Shown here piece after piece: positions 56,500-64,000 of a stretch of DNA of 64,000 bases. Origin of the DNA: Pseudocercospora fijiensis CIRAD86 (Eukaryota > Ascomycota > Dothideomycetes > Mycosphaerellales > Mycosphaerellaceae). Position 1 is the stretch's first letter, and each line of letters begins with the position of its first letter. The stretch covers positions 173,400-237,399 of the forward strand of contig NW_006921548.1 of NCBI RefSeq assembly GCF_000340215.1, read 5' to 3'. The notes beneath the pieces were generated by a model that was not told the origin of the DNA, ran no database searches, and was given only the letters and a program-made list of their open reading frames with translations. Made by a program: the position numbers and the translations under genes.

Positions 56500-58250
56500 T
56501 TCCCTATAGCTACTAGTATACATCTACTACTCCTAAGTCCTTACCTTACCGTACGAAACCTTAAAACATACCGACCGACATTGTATATATACTAGGCGCT
56601 ATACTAGGAAGGGTAATAACGAGACGATAGTCGAAACAGTCTAGTATACGAGCGAGATTGCGATAGCGTCGAGAGGAGGTCGTATACTTACCTTCGAGCC
56701 TATCGAGTCCTAGACGACGATTAGGGCTAGATTTATCCTCTCCGAATCCTAGTAGTAGGAATTTATTATAGGGTACTACTACCTAGTCCTTACCTTTACG
56801 GAGTCTAAGTAGAAGGTTGTTCGGAGATATAAGAACATCGAGTATTAACCCGGAAATCTTCGAAAAGGCTAGCTAGGCGTATCTTTAGAAACCCGAGTAT
56901 ATAGAGCAGTTTAATTAATAGGTCTATAAGATATAGTTCCCTTTATACTTACGTTCGAAGGAGTGTAAACTCCGGAAGTACTCGATGCGATAGGGGAGTA
57001 AGGAGCGAACGGACACATTCTAGAAGTTCTTTATAGAGGGGGCATTACACTATTATACGACTTCTCGACTTAAAGGTTAACTAGTAATTATCTATAACTT
57101 CTACGGTTCAATCTTAAAATACCCGAAACTAGGGGATAGGAACTTATCGCCTACGAACTATCTCTATTCTAAACGGTATTAGGAATCTTAAGGAGAGAGG
57201 AGAGTTAATATAGATATAGCGTTCTAGAAAGAGGTACGTCTTCTAAAATGCCGGCTATAGCTGCCGGCTATAGCTACCGGCTATAGCTACCGGCTATAGA
57301 TTCCGGCTATAGATTCCGGCTATAGATTCCGGCTACAGATTCCGGCTACTTAAATCAACCGTAGAGGTCTAGCTAATTATTATAGGCTGCGCTTAAGGAA
57401 GCTCTAGGATTAAAGGCTACCGATTTCTCCCCCGAAGACTTTAAGCAACTAGCAAACGAAATACTAGCTATAAACGGTCTTCCGGAAGACTTCTACGAAA
57501 GGGAGTCTATATAGAAGACATACCTATATCTTATAAACTACCCTCCCCTATTTCTCGGCGCGATAACCTAGCGTATTATATTCGAAAAGAACAAAGAGGC
57601 TACGTTAGACGACATTCGGGAGATCCTCTATAATACTCGCCGAGTAGCTATTACTATCGATAGCTAGTTAAGCCGGACTATAAGAGCCTCCTTCCTCTCG
57701 ATTATACTATACTTTATTAATTCGGATTAGAAACTCTAGGAACTTATAATCGGATTCCCTAAAATTCTAGGTTCCTATACTAGTAAGGATATAGCGAAGC
57801 TTATTTATACGGTAATAGATAGGGTTAGCGTAATAACGAAACTAATCTCGATTACTACGGACAACGCTAGTAATAATCGAATATTATATAAGGCGTTATA
57901 TATACAATTCACTCGTATATGTCTTTAAAATTACTAATTATATCGATAGGGTCGAGTACGTAGAGGAGATTATAAGGTCTATAATCTAGCTTAATCTTCC
58001 GAATGTTAAGCTCGCTACGATTCCGGATACGTACGATAATACGTACGATAATAACGATAAAGAGGAGCCTATTAATAGCCCTAGCCCTAACGAATCGGAG
58101 CCGACGTCGTTACTAGTTGTATCCCTATAGAAGTTTCCCTATAAGACGGGTATATTAGTAGGTAGATAGGGTAGTAGTAGGTACGAGTAGTATTTGTTAA
58201 GGATCTAGGAGGAGAGGGAGGAAGGTAGGAGAGTTAGCCTAACGCTAAGC
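56500..58250 (+). pseudogene. hAT transposase relic, copy 2
   Basis: The N-terminal part (56.6-57.2 kb) includes DTFQKFFIEGALHYYTTSRL. An intron (donor GTACGT near 57230, acceptor GCTAATTATTATAG at about 57387) carries eight tandem GCCGGCTATAG units. The core then reads INGLPEDFYERESI, YPPLFLGAITQRIIF, AITIDSxLSRTIRASFLSI, LIIGFPKILGSYTS and ITTDNASNN (57857-57880). These match the hAT signatures DxWTS..., LxxxxFxxIPxxHTG and TTDNAxNN. The frame is truncated near 58250, before the middle and C-terminal parts present in copy 1. Identity to copy 1 is high where both exist, with transition differences. Confidence 0.84.
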
Positions 58251-58800
58251 GCTAAGCCCTACCTAAGGCACTAAGACCCTAGCTTTACTCGGCCTAATTA
58301 TATACTAATTACGTATAGCCTCTTTAGCTCTAATATACGCTTCCCTTCTAAAGGCCGCGCCCTCGTAGCCTGTCTATGTTCTACGACCTCTATTGCCGCT
58401 AACTTAGCAAGTCTAATAAGCTGCTTAGCCCGCGCTAAATTAAACACTTAACTACCTAATTATGTAACTATATCAAACCTTACCTTCTAATACAATGTCT
58501 AACTTCTAACTGCGCTATCCCTATATATAATAAACTATAAAGTGATATATATCTATAAGAATTAAGGGCCTTCGACTAATTACAATACGAGCGCGTCTTC
58601 CCTACTATAACAGGTAGACGTACAAGGTATTATAGCCCTGCCTCCGCTCTAAGTAATGTCGTACCGAGTTCTTTGCGTCTACTCTTAAAAGACCTAGTAA
58701 TGTCCGCTTCCGAGGGTTTGTTCTTATTGTTCGTAGTTTCGCTAGCCCTAATTAGCTAGGTTTGGCAGCCTTTAAGTGTTAATCTTATCTTATCTTTTCA
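58251..58800. other. Non-coding; possible LINE 3' tail at right end
   Basis: No gene. The plus strand ends at 58765-58800 with TAATCTTATCTTATCTTTTC followed by A9, a simple (TTATC)-type tail such as non-LTR elements leave. A second, otherwise unseen LINE may be truncated here. Confidence 0.35.
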
Positions 58801-58809
58801 AAAAAAAAC

Positions 58810-59521
58810 ACAGCTCGTCTAGTTTCTATAGGTAAAGGCTATTATAAGTGTAGTAGTAGAGGTTCGCCTCGCTTAAAGGGTTAGATAGATCGAGGAGTAA
58901 CCTATTATCCGCAAGATCGACCCCGGCTAGCTTAGCTCTATAGTTTTTGCCCTTAGTTAGTTAGTACATTAGTCTACTTAATCTTTTAAGCGACTTAAAG
59001 TTTTGACTTAGCCTTAAAGTTTTAATCAAAGTTTTGATTAAGGGTGCCTTAGGCTCGTAGTATAGGTAAGGTTGTGTCTATAGGCGCAGTAATAATAGCA
59101 AGTAATGTTAACAATAGTAGCGCTAGTCGTCTTAGCGCTAACTTTACCTTCTTCTAATTTCTTTCTTTAACTATTAACAACTCGGCAACACCGTTACTAA
59201 TATAGCTATATCCTTCCTTTCTTAAGTAGCAATACTCCGCAATACTGTTACTAATATAGCCGCGCCGGCCGCGCCGTTATAAGCGCGACGCCGTCCTTAC
59301 CGATCGCCTAGGCCTCGAGGCCTCGATAGAATAAAGGAACAAGAGGGGGACCTATAGGGCGCGTTAGTAAAGAGGTAGAGTCCTTAAAAGAGTATGCGAT
59401 TAATTAATTAACGCGTCGTAGCGCGCCTAGCGTAGTCTTATTGTCCTTTGTTACTAACAATTGCTTGTCTCTAATTAGTTAGCTAATAGCACCCCGGGGA
59501 TAGCATTAATCCTAGGCGACA
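58810..59521 (-). repeat. Probable 3' LTR region of gypsy element 1
   Basis: Immediately after the pol stop, the minus strand reads TGTCGCCTAGGATTAATGC from 59521. The stretch to about 58.81 kb is non-coding, with (CAAAACTTT)-like direct repeats (59.0 kb) and two CTATATTAGTAAC..GTTG repeats (59.2 kb). The distal boundary and the partner LTR (outside the window) were not seen. Confidence 0.5.
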
Positions 59522-59524
59522 TTA

Positions 59525-62500
59525 TAGGCCCTTAGCCTTCTTCTTGTTCTTCGCGCTAGTCTAATACTTATTTAACAACTCGGTTATATCCTCGAAGGAA
59601 TCTTTAGCTTCCTATAAGTCCCATTCTAGTAAATAGCCCTGCTATCTTAGTAGGTACTCCTTCTTGCCTTGCCTAGTCCGGTGCTTTAGGATACGTTCTA
59701 TAGACTACAGCTCTTTACTATTAGCTAAGACTTCTTCTAACTTAGTAGGCGCTTTATCGCCTTTACGCTAGTAGTATAGTTTAAGGAGGGATACATAGAA
59801 GGTGTTATAGATAGTGTAATAGGGTAGAAGCTATAACTAGTAGGCCTATACGGAAGAGCCCTTAACTTCTCGAATGCGGAATAGGCTAATATATCTTAGT
59901 GCGAGCTTAGGCCTCGTTTTGCTATTAGGTAATAGGTGCTTGCGGATACGGAGGTTCTTAGTGCTTAGTATAACTATATCGCCTTGTTTAAAGGTTATTA
60001 GTATATAGCGCTTATCGTAGTAGGCCTTTTAGTATTCTTAAGCCCTTATTAGCTTCTTAGCTATCTTAGTATAGATTTCTCGCATCTTCTAGACACGTTC
60101 TATTGCCGCTAGTGTCTCCGGTACTTAACGCGCTTCCCTTTCCTTGCGCTCGGCCTCGAGCGATAGTAGGTCTTGTAGTATAGCAGCGTTCTAGCCTATT
60201 ATAGCTATGTATAGTAATACCTTAGTCGATAAGTGGACACTATTATTGTACACGAATTTAGCTAGTTGTAGGAGGTTGACCTAGTCGTTAGGGTTCTCGT
60301 TAATGTAACTGCGCAGGTACTACTATAGGGTAGCATTCTGCCTCTCTGTTTAACCGTTAGTCTGTAAATAGAAGGCTATTAATAGCCGATGCTTCAGTCT
60401 TAGCTGCAAGCAAATCTCGCTCTAATAGTAAGACGTTAGTATCGATCTACGATCGGATACGATCCCCTTAGGGGTTCCCTAATAGATATAGAAGATGTTA
60501 GTCTATAGCGCCTCTACTATATTAATAGTAGTCTAATCCTTGCGCGCCGGGATATATCGAGCGCCTTTAGTAAATCGATCTACTATAATAAGGATAGCAT
60601 TATATATATCCTTGCTGCCCCTACGCTTAGTAGGAGGAAGGCCTATAATAAAGTCTATTATAAGCTTAGTAAATAGCTTCCTAGGAACAGGAAGTAAAGA
60701 CAACTCGCTAAATAGTAAGTGCTTTAGTGCTTTAACTCGCTAGTATACTGCATAGGTCTATATATACTCCTTTATATACCGCTTACTATTTAGCTAGTAG
60801 TATGTGTGCGATAGTAACTCGTACGACCTCTCTATACTATAGTAACTAGCGAGCTTACTATTATAGTGTCTCTTTAAAAGCTCTTGTCTAATCGATTGTT
60901 TAGCGGGGATATAATACCTACCTTTGAACTTTAAGTAACCTTTGTCGTCGATCGACTAATTGTTATTACTCTTACTAGATCGAGTCGCCCGCCTACTTAC
61001 AAGCTTATTAATGCGCTCGATAGCAAAGGCGTCCCTCTACTAAGTACGCAACAGCTCATCTATAAACGATTAACTATCCCTATTTGCAAGGTTATTTAAT
61101 AGTACCCTCGCTATCGAACGAGGTACGTATTATATGTATCTAATAGTACTAGTAGCCGGAACTACTACAACCTCTTCTGCAGTACTGTCGCTATAGATAG
61201 CAATATCTTCAATCGAGTTATTATAACTCGAGCGATCTACGTCCTTCTTAACGTATACTAGAAGAACGACAACTCCGCTATAGTATTTGTTGCCGCCGCG
61301 GGGTCTAGAAGTCCGCTTATCCTACGCTTGCTTATTAATAATACGGGCTATAGCAATCTTGTACTACAGGGTTGGAAATAAAGAATTAATATGTTAGGTT
61401 TCGCTGTCGTAATTAGGTCGCCTCGATAGGCTATTAGTAGGGTTGCTTACGCCTAGCCGATATAATATATTAAAATCAAACCCGGCGAGGTAGACGGCCT
61501 ATCTAGCCTATCGACCTATAACCCTAGTAACCTTAGTAATGCTACGGAGGTTGTTATAGTCTATATAGACCTAAATAGTGTACTATACACTATCGAGATA
61601 GTGCCTCTAATACTTAAAGGCCTCGATAATAGCTAGGAGCTCTTACTTGTAGGTCTCGTAGCGACGTTCTATATCGATTATCTTCCGTAAAAAGAAGGCG
61701 ATTAGGTGCTAGTAATTATTATTAGCCTGTTATAACATAATAGCTAATATAGCGAACTGTAAAGCGTTAGTCTCGATTCGGATCTGCTTACTTAGTACGA
61801 AATAGTGTAATAAGGGGACTTTAGTAAAGCGTTACTTTAGACCGTTAAAAGCGGCTTGTGTCTTGTTAGTCTATCTAAACTCTCTAGATAGATTGGCCTT
61901 AGTTTTAGTAAGCTTAGTTAGTAGCATTACGTGCCTCGAATAGCCCTTAATAAATCGGCGATAGAAGTTAGCAAAACCGAGGAACGACTATAGTTCCTTA
62001 ATTAACGTAAGAATAGGCTATTTAGTAATAGTCTTAATCCGATTAGGATTAGCCTTAACACCCTTAGTTAATACGAGGAAGCTAAGGAATAACACCTCTT
62101 TAGTAGCAAAGGTGCATTTAGAAGGCTTGCAATACAAGCTATAGGCTCGTAGGCGGTCGAGGACCTTACGTACGGCGGCCTAATGTTCCGCAATGTTAGG
62201 TAAGTGTATATAGACTAGGATGTTATCTAGGTAAACTATACACAGGTAATCTAATAGGCCTAATAAGGCCCGATTGATGTAGGATTAGAATATAGTAGGG
62301 GCATTAGCTAGCCTAAATAGCATAACTAAGTACTTAAAATAGCTATAACGAGTGCGAAAGGCTGTTTTCTATTTATCGCCCTTACGGATGCGGATGCGAT
62401 AGTATGCATCCTTAATATCTAGTATAGTATAGTAGTAAGCGCTAGAAAGGCGATCGAGGGTCTCGTTAATAAGCGGAAGTAGATAGCGGTCTTTAATAGT

Positions 62501-63440
62501 AATAGCATTAAGCCTACGATAGTCGATATATAGGCGTAGGCTACTATCCTTCTTTAGTACGAATAGGATAGGTGCACTAGTAGGGCTGTTACTATACCGA
62601 ATACGCCTATTAGCTAGGTTTTCTTCTAGGTACTTACGCAATATAGTAAGCTCGCGCTTACTAAGGTTATAGAGTAGTCTAAAAGGAACCTCCTTGCCCT
62701 CTATAATATTAATCTTATAATCCGTCTCCTTAAATATAGGCAATGTCGATACTAGGTAGTATTTGAATATATTAATATAGGTCTCTCGAATAGGCTCTAG
62801 TATGCGCTTAAGCTGTTTAGGGTCTATACTATTAGGGGGCATAGGTTCATCGTTATTACTACCGAGCAAATCGGCAGTCGGATTAGCTAAGGCAGAGGCT
62901 AGTATTAGGTTGCTAATAAACAGGACCCTAATATTATTAGGACACTCGCTAATGTCGATATGTTTAATATCCTCTTTCCTAGCGATTCTAAATCGCTATT
63001 GTTAACTGCCTAAGTCTATAACTATAGCATAGTGCTTAAGAATAGGGTTGCTAATAACAATAGTAGCTCCCCTATATAGGTTGTCTATATCTACTACGTA
63101 GGCAGTAAAGTCTAGTAGGCGTTCATTTCCGAGGTCGTCCTTTAGAGCTATAGGAATATAGTAGGCCCTATAGGTCAAGTGCCGAGCGTTATTAAACCAA
63201 GCAAGGATTAGTAGGTTAGTCCTCGGCAGTTGTCGAAGGTCTAATTGCTTAGCTAGGCGATAGCTAATAAGGGCACTAACTGAATTTCCTAGATCTAGTA
63301 TAACCTTAGTTTAATAGGTAGTGCCCTTCGTATCCTATATAAGGCAGGAGCGTGTTATAGCTAGCACAATGTCGATAGTCTTACGCCGTATAAGGCTAAT
63401 AGTTAGTGCGGCGCTTACTCTTTTTTCGACTAATTAAAAG
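59525..63440 (-). pseudogene. Ty3/gypsy chromovirus pol: protease, RT, RNase H, integrase, chromodomain
   Basis: In order on the minus strand: protease ILDLGNSVSALIS (63.27 kb; family DSG, Ser>Leu); RT from [19 protein letters not shown] through [20 protein letters not shown] and [18 protein letters not shown] (intact 166 codons, 62869-62369) to VYLDNILVY (62.24 kb; family LDD, Asp>Asn); RRFIKGYS connection; RNase H IETNALQFAILAIML and TYKQELLAIIEAFKYQRHYL; integrase IVSDRRSILTSYQSEIC and YLQTNGQTERQNATL (Asp>Asn); chromodomain LKHRTRQGKKEYLLR..GYLLEWDL..AKDSFEDITELL ending at a TAA near 59526. This is a full-length pol of normal order. It has fewer stops than gypsy 2, so it is likely younger. 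Plus-strand frames at 60540-60743 and 62802-63005 are shadows. Confidence 0.93.
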
Positions 63441-64000
63441 AGCCGACTAGGGTAGCATTAGCGGCTAAAAGGTGTTTCCTATACTTAGCGGAAGTACGGT
63501 CAATTCGGGCCTAGTCCTTAGGTTTGTCGTATTAGCCTAGTAGATAGCTAGTACTATTACAATTAAAGCACTTCAATCCGGTCGGGAGATTGTTGCCGTA
63601 GCTATTATTACTACTATTGTTAGTCGAGCGGTTAGCATTATAGGGATACAAGCCCCTTCTACGGCCCCTATCGCGGCCTCCTCTATATAGCCGGCGGCTA
63701 CGGCCTCTTCTACGGTTATTGTTACTATTCCTATTGTTAGCATTATTGTTATAGTAGGAACCTTAGTTTCCTCCGCGGCTACTACGATTGCCGCGGTTAG
63801 TACTAGCTAGCCGGATCCTCGATTCTAGTCGTTATTAGAGCTAGATAGCTCGTTCGGCTGTTTCCACTTCGACTATAAATTAAATGCGTATTAGGTTAGC
63901 TTGTTCGAATATACGGCGACGGTCTAATTCGAGGATAAGTTCCTATCTAAGTTTTAGGCGTATTTCCGAGATCTATATAGAATTAGTCTTAGTCGGAAGG
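63441..64000 (-). pseudogene. Gag of gypsy element 1, truncated by window edge
   Basis: A zinc knuckle CFNCNSTSYLA (Cys codons from 63570; family CFNCGKxGH, so Gly>Ser and His>Tyr) is preceded by an Arg/Gly/Asn-rich segment (63.60-63.80 kb; repeated NNNRNNNNR-like and RGRR words, Gly/Arg codons from CGGCC and GCGGC). The nucleocapsid continues upstream out of the window at 64000. It precedes pol on the same strand, as expected for gag-pol. Confidence 0.75.

Larger units (their letters stand above)
40019..57355. repeat. GCCGGCTATAG motif family, confined to hAT copies
   Basis: The 11-bp motif GCCGGCTATAG (either strand, one or two substitutions) occurs in clusters at 40019-40040, 40631-40692, 41241-41265, 41975-41995, 43111-43196, 44577-44616, 54500-54530, 54640-54665, 55281-55322, 55861-55888 and 57250-57352 (eight tandem copies). 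Every cluster is inside hAT 1, hAT 2 or the nested short copy, and I saw none elsewhere. Several clusters lie in introns with good splice signals (40601-40702, 44545-44656, 55249-55342, 57230-57387). The likely role is a binding site for the hAT transposase; tandem expansion is secondary. Confidence 0.8.
54335..58250 (+). mobile_element. hAT element 2, inserted in gypsy element 2
   Basis: The left end AAGACCCCGTAGTAGTTCGG (54335-54354) is 16-17/20 identical to the hAT ends at 39918 and 40300. It is followed by GAACTACTAAACGTATATAG, the same subterminal sequence as the right end of the 383-bp copy. It interrupts the gypsy pol frame at KEVRRFLGF; the octamer before it is GGTCTTAG. Tandem 22-bp repeats and GCCGGCTA boxes fill 54.5-54.8 kb, then a first gene (54.95-56.35 kb) and the transposase (56.5-58.25 kb). 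The right end was not found: either lost near 58.25 kb or buried under other insertions. Confidence 0.72.

Noticed and set aside
60540..60743. Plus-strand open frame in gypsy element 1
   Set aside because: It is antisense to the integrase core, where SDR, QTNGQTERQN and other integrase motifs are clear on the minus strand.
62802..63005. Plus-strand open frame in gypsy element 1
   Set aside because: It is antisense to the protease-RT linker of the chromovirus.
1..64000. Starship-type giant transposon with tyrosine-recombinase captain
   Set aside because: I looked for a DUF3435-like recombinase near likely edges and found no R-H-R-Y pattern; other Starship cargo families were not evident either.

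Overview
This window looks like a heterochromatic, repeat-built region of a filamentous ascomycete (Pezizomycotina) that has been heavily mutated by repeat-induced point mutation (RIP). CA and TG dinucleotides are scarce, TA and the tetramer CTAG are very frequent, and CG is still common. Reading frames run for hundreds to over a thousand codons and are interrupted almost only by TAG/TAA (former CAG, CAA, TGG). ATG is rare because TG is rare. Spliceosomal introns (GTAAGT...CTAAC...TAG) join these frames in correct phase. I found no gene that I would call functional; the coding entries are relics, read by treating TAG/TAA as former Gln/Trp codons.

Layout. 1-5.9 kb: two convergent unknown genes, possibly inside an element with short terminal inverted repeats. 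5.9-8.8 kb: non-coding, with telomere-like repeats and two minisatellites. 8.8-26.0 kb: a large multigene block marked throughout by one palindrome (TTTAGGTATATACCTAAA), in introns and between genes. It holds an SNF2-type helicase of about 1,900 codons (-), two large unknown genes (+; one partly duplicated in tandem by 2.5 kb) and a Ser/Pro-rich gene with internal repeats (-). 26.5-29.0 kb: an SF1 (ZNFX1/Hrr1-like) helicase relic with in-frame internal duplications, then further tandem repeats. 29.8-36.9 kb: three unknown relics and non-coding sequence. 37.4-38.4 kb: Tc1-type transposase (DD34E, E now K). 38.7-39.5 kb: unknown relic cut by a hAT end. 39.6-45.6 kb: a hAT element with transposase, two divergent histone H3 genes, a tRNA-like sequence and a nested 383-bp hAT derivative with a perfect 8-bp target duplication. 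46.1-51.0 kb: a LINE, the least RIP-mutated element, inserted in a (CTA)n run. 51.0-54.3 kb: Ty3/gypsy chromovirus pol, interrupted by a second hAT copy (54.3-58.3 kb). 58.8-64.0 kb: a second Ty3/gypsy chromovirus, cut by the window edge in gag.

The two strongest leads are both transposon-like units defined by a private sequence motif. The motif GCCGGCTATAG is found only inside the hAT copies and their short derivative, and it runs through and between the H3 genes, which suggests that the histone genes travel with the hAT element. The TTTAGGTATATACCTAAA palindrome occupies SNF2 introns and intergenic spacers over 17 kb, which suggests a single large element carrying a chromatin remodeller and several unknown genes. 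Product names below rest on motifs I could read by eye; no database search was possible.
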